The notes beneath the pieces were generated by a model that saw nothing but the letters and a program-made list of their open reading frames with translations, was not told the DNA's origin and searched no databases. Shown here piece after piece: positions 8,075-16,577 of a stretch of 64,000 nucleotides of DNA; position 1 is the first letter of the stretch; every line of letters starts with the position of its first letter. Location of the stretch: the NCBI RefSeq assembly GCF_000447295.1, contig NZ_KE650771.1:5787559-5851558 (forward strand), written 5' to 3'. Origin of the DNA: Fischerella sp. PCC 9431 (GTDB lineage Bacteria; Cyanobacteriota; Cyanobacteriia; Cyanobacteriales; Nostocaceae). The position numbers and the translations under genes are program-made.

Positions 8075-8621
8075 TGGTGTGGATATTAAACAGGAACGAG
8101 AAGGACAAGGAGGACAAGGAGGACACGGGGGAGAAAACAGAAATTTAACTTCTGTGTCTTACTCTAGTTCTAAATATGTTTCTGCTTTAGGATTAGATGT
8201 TGGTCGTAAACGAATTGGTGTGGCGGGGTGCGATCGCTTAGGTTTAATAGCTACTGGAATTACCACGGTTGAGCGCACATCTTTTCAGCAAGATGTCGAA
8301 CAGATACAAAAATTAATTGAAGAACGAGAAGTAGAAGTTTTAGTCGTCGGTTTACCTTATTCAATGGACGGTTCTTTGGGTTTCCAAGCCAAACAAGTGC
8401 AAAAGTTTGCAACCCGACTAAGCAAAGCTCTGCACTTACCTGTGGATTATGTAGATGAGCGATTAACTTCTTTTCAAGCAGAGCAGTTGCTCCTAGCCGA
8501 AAACCGTTCTCCATCACGCCATAAAGCTTTGATTGACCGTAAGGCAGCAGCTTTAATATTACAGCAATGGTTAGATACACGGCGAACTAGCTTGCAATCT
8601 ACAGAATTATCTCCTGAGTAA
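8055..8621 (+). CDS. ruvX: RuvX/YqgF, putative Holliday junction resolvase or pre-16S rRNA nuclease
   Basis: The core begins at about residue 42 with ALGLDVGRKRIGVAG, the RNase H-fold metal-binding Asp motif of YqgF. It continues with VLVVGLPYSMDGS and VDYVDERLTSFQAEQ, and ends with DRKAAALILQQWL. The family matures the 16S rRNA 5' end in E. coli. Typical members have 135-155 residues; this reading frame has 188. The extra N-terminus includes QGGQGGHGG, encoded by an intergenic-type STRR (GGACAAGGAGGACAAGG). A GTG at 8154 would give a normal-length protein, so the real start may be there. Confidence 0.9.
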   Translation: MDNSRSNGVDIKQEREGQGGQGGHGGENRNLTSVSYSSSKYVSALGLDVGRKRIGVAGCDRLGLIATGITTVERTSFQQDVEQIQKLIEEREVEVLVVGLPYSMDGSLGFQAKQVQKFATRLSKALHLPVDYVDERLTSFQAEQLLLAENRSPSRHKALIDRKAAALILQQWLDTRRTSLQSTELSPE

Positions 8622-8821
8622 GCATAGCTTGTCGCATGATATTCTGAAATCTGTTAACCAGCCAAGGTAGGAAAAAATTGAAAGAAACAGGAAACAGGGA
8701 ACTGTGAACGGGGAATGGGTATTTCACTTCCAATCCTCAATCTCTTATACCTAATCCTTAATCCCCTTCCTCTTTTTCCATCGATAAAATAGCTGGTAGT
8801 CATGCAGTTTATATCTCGGCT

Positions 8822-9394
8822 ATGTCTTTTTCTTATTTTTCTGACGAACACGATCGCGAACATGCTGGAACTATTACTTTGAGCGATGATAAAGGGCGAT
8901 CGCTCGAATGTTATATTGAGCATTCACTCGAAGTTGATGGACAAGGCTACTTTTTGCTACTTCCGGTTGATTCACCTGTAGAAATCTTTGCTTGGCAAGG
9001 TGAGGAGGAAGAAGAAGAGGCTGTTCTGGTAGAAGATGATACTACCATTGAGCAAATTTTTAGCACTGCCCAAGCTGTGCTATCAGAACAAAATCTAGTC
9101 CTTAATAATACAGCTTATGCTCTCACTGTCGCCGGTGAATTACCGCCAGTAGAAGACTCAGAACTGTTCACTTTAGAAATCGAAGACGAACAGTCAGATT
9201 TAGAACCAGAGCAATTACAATTGCTAGCCAGCTTTTACCATGAAGACCAGGAGTATGCAATTTATACTCCCCTTGACCCACTGCTATTTTTTGCACGCAT
9301 ATCTAAAACGGGTAAACCTGAATTACTCTCTCCAGAAGAATTCCGTCAAGTGCAACCGTTGTTAGAAGAACATTTGTTTAATGAAGTTGAATAA
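8822..9394 (+). CDS. DUF3727/DUF1292-type protein
   Basis: This 190-residue, strongly acidic protein belongs to a family conserved in cyanobacteria and chloroplasts. It starts ITLSDDKGRSLECYIEHSLEVDG, the DUF1292-like strand region. An EEEEEEA linker (about 61-66) follows, then a second half with LLASFYHEDQEYAIYTPLDPLLFFAR, the DUF3727 signature. There is no signal peptide. The biochemical function is unknown. A strong stem-loop terminator follows at 9476-9504. Confidence 0.85.
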   Translation: MSFSYFSDEHDREHAGTITLSDDKGRSLECYIEHSLEVDGQGYFLLLPVDSPVEIFAWQGEEEEEEAVLVEDDTTIEQIFSTAQAVLSEQNLVLNNTAYALTVAGELPPVEDSELFTLEIEDEQSDLEPEQLQLLASFYHEDQEYAIYTPLDPLLFFARISKTGKPELLSPEEFRQVQPLLEEHLFNEVE

Positions 9395-9475
9395 AATTAA
9401 AAATTCAAAACAAAATAAGGTAATACTTAATTTCTACATCAGGAATTTTTAATTATTATTAACTATGAGCCCAAG

Positions 9476-9504
9476 CATTTGGCAGGATTTTTGCCAAATG
9501 TTTT
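9476..9504 (+). terminator. Rho-independent terminator after DUF3727 gene
   Basis: CATTTGGCA and TGCCAAATG form a perfect 9-base stem with a 7-base loop, followed by TTTT. Confidence 0.8.
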
Positions 9505-9675
9505 GACTTATTGTATAGAAATGTGTCTATAGTCCAGTGTTCATAGTCAAGAGTTATTTACTCATGACAATTGACCATTGACCAAGCCCCTCAATGGATT
9601 GATGGGGTTTCCTTACACCCCTATACCTTTATACCCTTATACCCCTAATTTTTGACCATTGACTTCTCACTAATT

Positions 9676-10221
9676 ATGCGCTGGAACAAACTCTTACAGC
9701 CTGACTTAATTTTGGAAGGTTCTGTGTTAAATATCACACCCGACATCATCCAACAATATGGGCTGAAGGGTCTGGTATTGGATGTAGATGAAACATTAGT
9801 ACCAATCAAAGCATTATCAACTTCAGCAGAACTACAGCAGTGGGTTCAGGAAATCCGTCAGGTAGCAACCCTGTACCTTGTCAGCAATAACTTAAGTGAA
9901 TTCCGCATTGGTAATATTGCTCGCTCTTTGGATTTACCTTACTATTTAGGTGCTGCTAAACCCTCACGACGCAAGATTAGAGCCGCCCTCAGTGCGATGA
10001 ATTTACCTGCAAACCAAGTCGCAATGGTTGGCGATCGCTTATTTACCGATGTCTTAGCTGGTAATCGTCTGGGAATGTTTACGATTTTGGTTGAGCCAAT
10101 AGTTCATCCTGATGTTGCTTTGCGTTCTCACCCAATCCGCAACTTTGAAGTTTGGGTATCAGAAGTCATGGGAGCTTCTATAAGCCCCAAAAAACGTAGA
10201 TTTACAAAGCGTTACAAATAG
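9676..10221 (+). CDS. YqeG-family HAD phosphatase
   Basis: This 181-residue HAD IIIA hydrolase has motif I LVLDVDETLVP (nucleophile and acid/base Asp), motif II LVSNN, the Lys in AAKPSRRKI, and motif III/IV VAMVGDRLFTDVLAGNRLG. It matches YqeG/PGP-like phosphatases, probably acting on phospholipid head groups or small phosphoesters. The ATG at 9676 was chosen. The in-frame TTG at 9652 lies within an intergenic repeat (TTGACCATTGAC). The terminator at 10350-10390 follows. Confidence 0.88.
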   Translation: MRWNKLLQPDLILEGSVLNITPDIIQQYGLKGLVLDVDETLVPIKALSTSAELQQWVQEIRQVATLYLVSNNLSEFRIGNIARSLDLPYYLGAAKPSRRKIRAALSAMNLPANQVAMVGDRLFTDVLAGNRLGMFTILVEPIVHPDVALRSHPIRNFEVWVSEVMGASISPKKRRFTKRYK

Positions 10222-10648
10222 TCAGGAAAGTAAATCTAAAGAAAAAATTAAAAAAACTTTGTTTACTACAAAAATAGGGGATCATAAACATAGATAACAT
10301 TGGGGTCAGCAAAATAAAGACCCTAACAATAACAAAAAGATACATAAATAAAAGGGCTAGTCTGTACTTATTGTGCGGGCTAGCCCTTTTATATATGCTA
10401 ATTTCTTGTTGAAATAGGTAAATTTATTGCTACTGTATACATAATCCCTATGTTGAACATGATTACAATATTTACTTCATTGATTATTTGCCTATATATT
10501 GAATAATGTGCTGAAGTTGTTAAATTTGTGAAAGTGTAATCAGACAACTGACCGAAAATCGCAAAGCGCAGGAAAGCGTATTCAGCTGTGGAGAGTGTCA
10601 ATCAGTTAAGCTGTTATATACGGGCGTTTACAGGAAAAGTAAAGCTTT
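10222..10648. other. Gap between HAD gene and bluB
   Basis: Apart from the terminator at 10350-10390 it contains only A/T-rich DNA. A 67-codon frame on the minus strand (10398-10601) lacks a ribosome-binding site and a recognisable protein, and was not called. No cobalamin (B12) box was recognised ahead of bluB. Confidence 0.6.
10350..10390. terminator. Strong bidirectional-looking terminator
   Basis: AAAAGGGCTAG at 10350-10360 pairs perfectly with CTAGCCCTTTT at 10380-10390. The arms are A-rich on the left and T-rich on the right. Confidence 0.88.
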
Positions 10649-11257
10649 ATGGAGTTAGAACAGTGTTTGAGGCTGAGGCGTGATACACGACATTTCACCA
10701 AAGATGATGTCCCTGAAAGTGTGTTGAAAAAAGCGCTAGCCGCAGCTCACTGTGCTCCCTCAGTTGGTTTGAGTGAGCCTTGGCGATTTGTGGTGATCCG
10801 TAATCAACAAACTAAGACAATACTCAAGCAATCTTTCTTGCAGCTTAGGGCAAAAGCAGAAGCAAATCTGACCAGTGAGGAAGACAAGCTCAAGCTTCAT
10901 AAAAGTCTGAAGCTCGAAGCAATTGAAGATGCTCCAATTGGTTTAGCTGTATTTTGTGAATACCCCAAGGAAAGCTACACAATCGGTACTGTTTGGACCG
11001 AGGAAACATTGAAATGGAGTTGTGTGTGCGCGATCCAAAATCTGTGGCTGTCCCTAACGGAGCAAGGATACAGTGCAGGTTGGGTTTCCATTCTCGATTA
11101 CGACCAGCTCAAGCAAGTACTTGGTGTTCCTGATGATTGGGAAGCATTGGGTTATCTTTGTATAGGAAAACCCGCCACAGACTATGATGGACAACCAATG
11201 CTGCAAAAGCTTGGCTGGAAACAGCGCTGTTCTGAACCTGTGGTGATCTACAGATAA
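10649..11257 (+). CDS. bluB: BluB-like 5,6-dimethylbenzimidazole synthase
   Basis: BluB breaks down reduced FMN with oxygen to make the lower ligand of vitamin B12. The 202-residue protein has the family signature RRDTRHFTKDDVP near the start, with the Asp that contacts the flavin. It also has AAHCAPSVGLSEPWRFVVI and GWVSILDYDQLKQVLGVP, where Ser aligns with the catalytic Ser region of rhizobial BluB, then LGYLCIGKP. The overall fold is flavin nitroreductase, so another nitroreductase activity cannot be excluded. AGGAAAAG precedes the ATG at a slightly long spacing. No other cobalamin gene is nearby. Cyanobacteria usually make pseudocobalamin with adenine, so its presence is notable. Confidence 0.85.
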   Translation: MELEQCLRLRRDTRHFTKDDVPESVLKKALAAAHCAPSVGLSEPWRFVVIRNQQTKTILKQSFLQLRAKAEANLTSEEDKLKLHKSLKLEAIEDAPIGLAVFCEYPKESYTIGTVWTEETLKWSCVCAIQNLWLSLTEQGYSAGWVSILDYDQLKQVLGVPDDWEALGYLCIGKPATDYDGQPMLQKLGWKQRCSEPVVIYR

Positions 11258-11334
11258 ATCCAAAATTCAAAATTAATCACCCCACGGATAAATCCAGGGG
11301 TTTGTATCCTTATTTTTTTCGGTAATTTTCCACT

Positions 11335-11637
11335 TCAAAAACTAGGATCATGTTCATAATCCCAACAATGATTGTCACGCCAAACTCTACCAGGATTATG
11401 CTCACACTCAGCTTTATTTGTTAACCAAGGAATGGATGTTGGATAAGAATAGTTGGATGAGGGGCTAAATTTCTCGGTAATAAAAGTTAAAACGAACGGA
11501 TAAATAGCGTACAGACAAGTTGAGATAACAACACAAAAAATAATAATAAATACTAGATTTCGATAAAGCCAAGATACGCTATTTGAGTAATCTTGTAAAG
11601 ATTGACTTGACTTTTGTGTTTTACGTAATGAGAACAT
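11335..11637 (-). CDS. Small single-pass membrane protein, hypothetical
   Basis: The 100 residues comprise a short polar N-terminus, one long hydrophobic helix (LVFIIIFCVVISTCLYAIYP, about 28-47) and an outside tail with two cysteines (AECEHNPGRVWRDNHCWDYEHD). The Cys spacing suggests a disulphide in the periplasm or lumen. No family name was recognised. It is convergent with bluB. Confidence 0.65.
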   Translation of the reverse strand: MFSLRKTQKSSQSLQDYSNSVSWLYRNLVFIIIFCVVISTCLYAIYPFVLTFITEKFSPSSNYSYPTSIPWLTNKAECEHNPGRVWRDNHCWDYEHDPSF

Positions 11638-11956
11638 AAAAAATAAAAAAGCAAATACTATCTTAAGTTAATTATCTATTAAAGCAATTTTTATCAGATC
11701 TTGTCTCAGTATATCACGCTATTTTTATATCTCAGCATATTGAATAGTATTTTATGCAAATTTTACTGAATATGTGTAGTTTTCAAATGACAATTAAGAT
11801 GATGCTGAATTTGAATTTAAAAATTTCATGAATTATGCCATAACTTACTGAAAGTCTCATTGTTTTTCAAGTAGAAAAATAGTATGAATTACTTCTACAG
11901 CATGTAGTTTTGCATATGCTATGATCATGCATCAGAAAATATATTGATTTGATATT
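11638..11956. other. A/T-rich intergenic region
   Basis: This 319-base gap between divergent genes is very A/T-rich and has no repeats, terminator or open frame that I could support. It should hold promoters for both neighbours. Confidence 0.5.
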
Positions 11957-12529
11957 GTGAAAATCACTAAAAAAGCTTTATTTTGGCTTTGTGCAGCTAT
12001 CCTAATTTTTGCAGTCATGGGATGCGATCGCCTTTTTCCATCAGGGGACATAGTAGAAAGAGTCAGCGATGGCGATACTCTTAGAATCAAGGATACAAAA
12101 GGTAATGAATTTACTGTCCGCTTTGCTTGTGTGGATGCACCGGAAATACCTCATTCCACCAAAGAAAGACAAAGTAAAATCGCAAGCGATCGCAATCAAT
12201 TTACTTGGGGAAGCAAAGCACAAGCACGAGTCCAAGAGCTAGTAAACAAAGGAAGCGATCGCGTAAAATTGACAATTGTAGATAGCGATCGCTATGGACG
12301 CAAAGTTGCAGAAGTAAGGTTACGTAATGGTACTTTTATCCAAGAAATGTTAGTTCGTGAAGGGTTAGCACTTGCTTACCGTCCTTACTTAAATAAATGT
12401 CCTAGTAAAGAGATTATTCAACAAGCCGAAACTGAAGCGAAAGCAAATCGAAGAGGAGTTTGGAGTGATACTAAATTTGTAAACCCTTGGGAATATAGGA
12501 GTCTTTACAAGTTAAAAGCTAAAACTTAA
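11957..12529 (+). CDS. Secreted or lipid-anchored thermonuclease (SNase-like)
   Basis: It starts with GTG. A hydrophobic N-terminus ends in FAVMGCDR, a plausible lipobox with Cys near residue 23, so the enzyme may be a lipoprotein or be exported. The staphylococcal-nuclease (OB-fold) domain follows. It has VSDGDTLRI, then VRFACVDAPEI with catalytic Arg and Glu, then DRYGRKVAEV with the second Arg, and REGLALAYRPY. Members cleave DNA and RNA with Ca2+. The length (190) is normal. It is followed immediately by a repeat-element cluster. Confidence 0.9.
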   Translation: MKITKKALFWLCAAILIFAVMGCDRLFPSGDIVERVSDGDTLRIKDTKGNEFTVRFACVDAPEIPHSTKERQSKIASDRNQFTWGSKAQARVQELVNKGSDRVKLTIVDSDRYGRKVAEVRLRNGTFIQEMLVREGLALAYRPYLNKCPSKEIIQQAETEAKANRRGVWSDTKFVNPWEYRSLYKLKAKT

Positions 12530-12538
12530 AAGTTAACC

Positions 12539-12820
12539 CAATAGGTTCGGATAAGACAAATCGATTGACGTTTAAATCCTGTAGAGACGCGATTTATCGC
12601 GTCTCCATAATGGGAGCATCCCAAATGTTCAAAAAACCCGCCTGCGATTCAAATCGCAGTCTCATAGTAAAAGTCTGCTTAAGCAGACTAGTTGATTTAG
12701 TTGAATTGTCTTCAGACGACTTGTGCTATTAGCTAAGGGTTTAAACTCAAGCACAGTATATTGAAAAATTGGGATGCTCCCTCCATAACCCCAAAATCAT
12801 GACGAAAAATTCTTAGCCGA
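12539..12820. mobile_element. Family A inverted-repeat element interrupted by a family B element
   Basis: The left half, AATAGGTTCGGATAAGAC to GTCTCCATAA (12540-12610), and the right half, CCATAACCCCAAAATCATGAC to TCTTAGCCGAA (about 12783-12820), align end to end with the intact family A element at 24391-24504, read in reverse. The family B element sits between them. Element A was therefore present first. The outer right terminus is degenerate (CCGAAAAG instead of CCGAACCGTATTG). Confidence 0.85.
12612..12781. mobile_element. Complete family B miniature inverted-repeat element
   Basis: Perfect 13-base terminal inverted repeats are GGGAGCATCCCAA and TTGGGATGCTCCC. The flanks are TCCATAAT on the left and TCCATAAC on the right, an 8-base target duplication with one mismatch. 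Inside are hairpins CTGCGATTCAAATCGCAG and AGTCTGCTTAAGCAGACT. It encodes no protein and would need a transposase in trans. Confidence 0.88.
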
Positions 12821-12890
12821 AAAGAACAAAGTTTCCATACATGCAAACTAATAAATTATCTGTTTTGTCTGTGTGTACTTATAAATGTTT

Positions 12891-14402
12891 TCATAATTTA
12901 TAATTTTTTACCGGACTCATCCAAGTTTCTAATTTACTAAATGCTTGGGAAGAAATTAATGTTAAACATAAATATATTAAAGCAACAGCCGTATAAATTT
13001 CAAAAGCGCGGTAATTATCTGCAACTATCAATTGTCCTTTGCGGAATAATTCTTCAAAACCAATCACAGATACTAAACTTGTATCTTTCAACAAACTAAT
13101 AAACTCATTACCCAAAGGTGGTAACATTCGTCGAAAAGCTTGGGGAAAAATGATATAACGCATAGTTTGTACAGGACTTAAACCCAATGATTGTGCAGCT
13201 TCTGATTGTCCTATTTCTATAGATTGAATTCCCGCACGCACAATCTCTGCTATGTAAGCAGCACAATTCAAACTTAATGCGATGACTGCTGCTACGAGGC
13301 GATTAAAAGTAAATGCCAAACCAAGCTCTTGCGTAACCGCAGGTATGCCAAAATAAATCATAAAAATTTGCACTAACAATGGCGTTCCTCGGAAAAAATC
13401 AATATACGCTCGTGCTATCCAACGTAGAGCTTTAAACTGAGAAATGCGGATAATTCCAATGAAAGAACCCCCTACTAAACCCAAAATTACAGAAATTATT
13501 GTTAGTTGTAAAGTTACTAAAGCACCTTGTAATAAAATTGGAATAAATTTTAAAATTACACCTACAGAAGAAGTGAGTACAGATACCCCAGTTTCAGCAT
13601 CATTAGTAAATGGTAATTTTTCCGGTAAATTAGGTGGCGTTGCTTTAAACCATTTTTGATAAATTTTGGTATACTCACCATTTTTCAGCACCCTTGTCAA
13701 ACCTTGATTGATTAATGTCAAATTTGGTGATTTTTTTGCCGTAGCAATACCGTAATACTCTTCTGTTAATAATTGCTGAACTACTTTAATTCCTTGGAGA
13801 TTAGCTGTATTAATTGCGTATAAAGTGACTGGTGCATCATTGATCACCGCATCCACATTACCATTTGCTAACTCTTGTAATGCTAATGGTGCAGAATCAA
13901 AACTGCGAATTTGCGCTCCAGGAATACTCTGAGCTTTTTTCGCGCCAGTAGTACCAATTTGAACAGCAATTTTTTTATTCTGTAAACTTTTAAAATTAGT
14001 AATATCTTGATTATTATTACGTACAGCGATCGCTAACCCTGCTTTAAAATAAGGGCGGGAAAAAGAAACGGCTTTTGCTCGTTCTTCTGTGATCGTAATT
14101 GAACTAATCGCAGCGTCTACTGTTCTAGCTTGTAACGCCGGAATAATCCCATCAAACGGTATACTCTGAAAATCAACTTTAAAATTACCCGCAAGAGCGA
14201 TCGCTCTCATCAAGTCATAAGAAAAACCTTGGGGTTGACCACCTTCTCCGATAAACTCAAAGGGTGGAAACGCAGGTTCTGTCGCCACCTTCAAAGTTTT
14301 TTCCGTACCACTTACATCACCATTAAAACTGCAACCACCAAGCAACAACAAACAACACAACCCCACAACCAAACCAAACCGCAACCAACCTAAAACCCTC
14401 AT
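12891..14402 (-). CDS. bgtB: Amino-acid ABC transporter, fused binding protein and permease (BgtB type)
   Basis: This protein captures basic or polar amino acids (or glutamine) outside the plasma membrane and forms the channel. From the ATG at 14402, preceded by AAGGAAGAG, it has 503 residues. An in-frame start 36 codons upstream would run into the divergent bgtA gene and is rejected. A lipobox (CLLLLGGC) is followed by a type-3 solute-binding domain (VATEPAFPPFEF, TVDAAISSITITEERA, FSRPYF; about 35-265). The HisM/GlnP-type permease domain (about 290-500) contains FRGTPLLVQ and the EAA loop EAAQSLGLSPVQTMRYIIFPQA. The binding-permease fusion is typical of cyanobacterial BgtB. The ATPase is the adjacent divergent gene. 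Confidence 0.93.
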   Translation of the reverse strand: MRVLGWLRFGLVVGLCCLLLLGGCSFNGDVSGTEKTLKVATEPAFPPFEFIGEGGQPQGFSYDLMRAIALAGNFKVDFQSIPFDGIIPALQARTVDAAISSITITEERAKAVSFSRPYFKAGLAIAVRNNNQDITNFKSLQNKKIAVQIGTTGAKKAQSIPGAQIRSFDSAPLALQELANGNVDAVINDAPVTLYAINTANLQGIKVVQQLLTEEYYGIATAKKSPNLTLINQGLTRVLKNGEYTKIYQKWFKATPPNLPEKLPFTNDAETGVSVLTSSVGVILKFIPILLQGALVTLQLTIISVILGLVGGSFIGIIRISQFKALRWIARAYIDFFRGTPLLVQIFMIYFGIPAVTQELGLAFTFNRLVAAVIALSLNCAAYIAEIVRAGIQSIEIGQSEAAQSLGLSPVQTMRYIIFPQAFRRMLPPLGNEFISLLKDTSLVSVIGFEELFRKGQLIVADNYRAFEIYTAVALIYLCLTLISSQAFSKLETWMSPVKNYKL

Positions 14403-14477
14403 CTTCTCTTCCTTTGCGTTCTCTGCATCTCTGTAGTTTTTTAAATAAACTAAACCTAACACCAATCGTTTTACCCC
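14403..14477. promoter_or_regulatory. Shared divergent promoter region of bgtB and bgtA
   Basis: Only 75 bases separate the two start codons, so both promoters overlap here and the pair is probably co-regulated. An NtcA box (GTA-N8-TAC) was looked for because this is nitrogen-source uptake, and none was found. Confidence 0.5.
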
Positions 14478-15236
14478 ATGAATTCTTTCACTCCTGCGAT
14501 CGCATTTCATAACATCGAAAAAAACTTCGGTTCCCTCAAAGTCCTCAGAGGAATTAGTGGTGAAATTAATCGGGGTGAAGTCGTTGCTGTGATTGGTTCT
14601 TCTGGTTGTGGTAAAAGTACCCTATTACGTTGCTTCAATCGCCTAGAAAAAATTGATAGTGGACATTTAACAATCAATGGGATTAATTTATCCCATCCTC
14701 AATTCAATCAAAAGCAACTGCGACAATTACGCACTCAAGTTGGAATGGTTTTCCAACAATTCAACTTGTTTCCCCATCTGACAGTTTTAGAAAATCTCAT
14801 ACTAGCGCCTTGCAAAGTTTTAGGTAAAACCCGCAAAGAAAGCAGCCAACAAGCAGGGTTTTATCTCGAAAAAGTCGGACTATTTGACAAAGCATCGGCT
14901 TATCCTGAACAGCTTTCTGGTGGACAAAAACAACGGGTAGCTATAGCTCGAAGTTTATGTATGAATCCCCAAATTATGCTATTCGATGAACCGACAAGCG
15001 CTCTAGATCCAGAACTGGTAGGCGAAGTTTTGCAAGTCATGCAGCAACTAGCAACCGAGGGGATGACAATGATAGTTGTCACCCACGAAATGCAATTTGC
15101 TCGTGAAGTTGCTCACCGCGTCATCTTTATGGATAAAGGTATTGTGGCAGAACAAGGCCCGGCTAGTGAAGTGATTTCAAATCCTCAAAGCGATCGCCTA
15201 CGTAATTTTCTCAGTCGTCTGAATGGGGAAGTGTGA
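14478..15236 (+). CDS. bgtA: Amino-acid ABC transporter ATP-binding protein (BgtA type)
   Basis: This 252-residue cytoplasmic ATPase drives the adjacent BgtB-type permease. Walker A is GSSGCGKST, the Q loop is [17 protein letters not shown], the ABC signature is [15 protein letters not shown], Walker B is [13 protein letters not shown], and the switch His is in VVTHEMQFA. The sequence is closest in character to GlnQ/HisP polar amino-acid ATPases. In well-studied cyanobacteria bgtA and bgtB are usually unlinked; here they are divergent neighbours. Confidence 0.95.
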   Translation: MNSFTPAIAFHNIEKNFGSLKVLRGISGEINRGEVVAVIGSSGCGKSTLLRCFNRLEKIDSGHLTINGINLSHPQFNQKQLRQLRTQVGMVFQQFNLFPHLTVLENLILAPCKVLGKTRKESSQQAGFYLEKVGLFDKASAYPEQLSGGQKQRVAIARSLCMNPQIMLFDEPTSALDPELVGEVLQVMQQLATEGMTMIVVTHEMQFAREVAHRVIFMDKGIVAEQGPASEVISNPQSDRLRNFLSRLNGEV

Positions 15237-15253
15237 GGAAGTGACGCGGTGAA

Positions 15254-16009
15254 TCAATCAAAAATATTCTCCCTTGTCCCCCTTGTCCCCCTGTTCCCCG
15301 TTCCCTGTTCCCTGTTCCCCGTTCCCTGTTCCCTGTTCCCCGTTCCCTCATAAACAAATTCGACATCAAATACTTCAGCAAAAGACTGGGCTACGGTGAC
15401 GCGTAATTGCTGGCAAGTTATGTCAGGTATCCAGTCAGCTAGACTAGCTACAGGTTTATCAGCTATGCCGCAAGGTACAATTTTCTCGAAGCCTGTCATA
15501 TCAGGACAAACATTTAATGCAAAGCCATGCATGGTAATCCAACGGCTGACTTTAATCCCAATCGCAGCGACTTTGCGTCCTTCTACCCAAACACCAGTGA
15601 AACCAGAAATCCGCTCTCCTACTAAACCATATCTTGCCAGTGAGCGAATTAATACTTCCTCTAATTGCCGCAAATACCAATGCAAGTCTTTTTGATAACG
15701 ATGCAAATTTAAAATTGGATACCCTACGAGTTGACCGGGACAATGGTAAGTAACCTCTCCGCCTCGTTCAACTCTGTACACATCATACGTATTTTTGTCA
15801 AGGTCGAATTTGAGAAATTCCGGGGTAGCTCCTTGACCCAAAGTGTATACAGGCGGATGTTCTAGCAGGATTAACACGTCGTCTATATTGGGGTTTTTGA
15901 TGCGCTCTTGCAGAAGCGATCGCTGCCACTCCAAGGCATCCAAGTATGGCAATAACTTTTGGTCATATAGTAAACATCGGTATCTGTGTGAAGGAATACT
16001 ACGGTTCAT
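15254..16009 (-). CDS. lipB: Octanoyl-[acyl-carrier protein]:protein N-octanoyltransferase
   Basis: LipB transfers octanoate from ACP to lipoyl domains, the first step of lipoate synthesis. Visible motifs are [32 protein letters not shown], the catalytic Lys in [21 protein letters not shown] and the catalytic Cys in VPCGI. The family core ends near residue 222. The last roughly 28 residues ([20 protein letters not shown] and onward) are encoded by a non-coding-type STRR of alternating GTTCCC/GTTCCCC units, so the tail is repeat-derived and probably disordered. The gene is convergent with bgtA, 17 bases away. Confidence 0.95.
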   Translation of the reverse strand: MNRSIPSHRYRCLLYDQKLLPYLDALEWQRSLLQERIKNPNIDDVLILLEHPPVYTLGQGATPEFLKFDLDKNTYDVYRVERGGEVTYHCPGQLVGYPILNLHRYQKDLHWYLRQLEEVLIRSLARYGLVGERISGFTGVWVEGRKVAAIGIKVSRWITMHGFALNVCPDMTGFEKIVPCGIADKPVASLADWIPDITCQQLRVTVAQSFAEVFDVEFVYEGTGNREQGTGNREQGTGNRGTRGTRENIFD

Positions 16010-16577
16010 ACCAAAAAATAACTAATTTTCAGATTAAAACGTATATAAAAATACAAACTCCCAATAGAAATCTCAAGCTATGCAAAGGATCATAAAGGAA
16101 AGTAAAGGGAAGCGGTTTTGTAAAATACAAAGTGCTAGTTTGAATATATAACCTAGATTTAACCTCAATGCTGTTAGGAGGAATTCTCTACAATCACCAT
16201 CACGCCAAAAGTAAAGAAAAATAAATGCACTGGCTGGTGGATTTTAACTCAGTTGTTTTCCGTTGAAAAAAGGGATAAAACTAACAATTAAGACGCCTAT
16301 TGTCTATGAAAAGCGAATGCAGCCCATGTTGGAGAAGCAAAGCTAACGATATATGCGCGAATATTCATGAGCCTTTTTTACACTTGGAGCTATTGCAGAG
16401 ATTTCTAAATTGATCAAGATTAGGGATGAGTAAGTACTCACCAAAATTTGGCTTAGGGTAGTCGCATCATTAGTACTTTAGGAATTTCCCAACTTCGGCG
16501 GCAGTAATAGATCTTAACCGCAATACCTTATTCTCCAAAACAAATACAAATCAAGAGCTTTGAGCGGGAGAGTTTAC
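16010..16577 (+). promoter_or_regulatory. Long upstream/leader region of the hibernation factor gene
   Basis: The 568 bases between the divergent starts of lipB and lrtA hold no long gene. lrtA homologues are known to have long untranslated leaders that control light- and dark-dependent transcript stability, and the size fits. Two back-to-back mini-frames occur: 18 codons at 16168-16224 and 13 codons at 16225-16266, where the stop codon TAA directly abuts the next ATG. Their significance is unknown. Confidence 0.5.

Noticed and set aside
10398..10601. 67-codon minus-strand frame upstream of bluB
   Set aside because: No ribosome-binding site, unusual composition and no recognisable motif. It lies in the probable promoter region of bluB.
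10540..10648. Cobalamin riboswitch ahead of bluB
   Set aside because: No B12 box (GCCACTG-like) or matching stem arrangement could be seen.
14403..14477. NtcA site between bgtB and bgtA
   Set aside because: No GTA-N8-TAC was found in the 75 bases, although nitrogen control would be plausible.
14403..14510. N-terminal extension of BgtB to 14510
   Set aside because: It would overlap bgtA and place 36 charged residues before a clear lipoprotein signal. The ATG at 14402 has a good ribosome-binding site.
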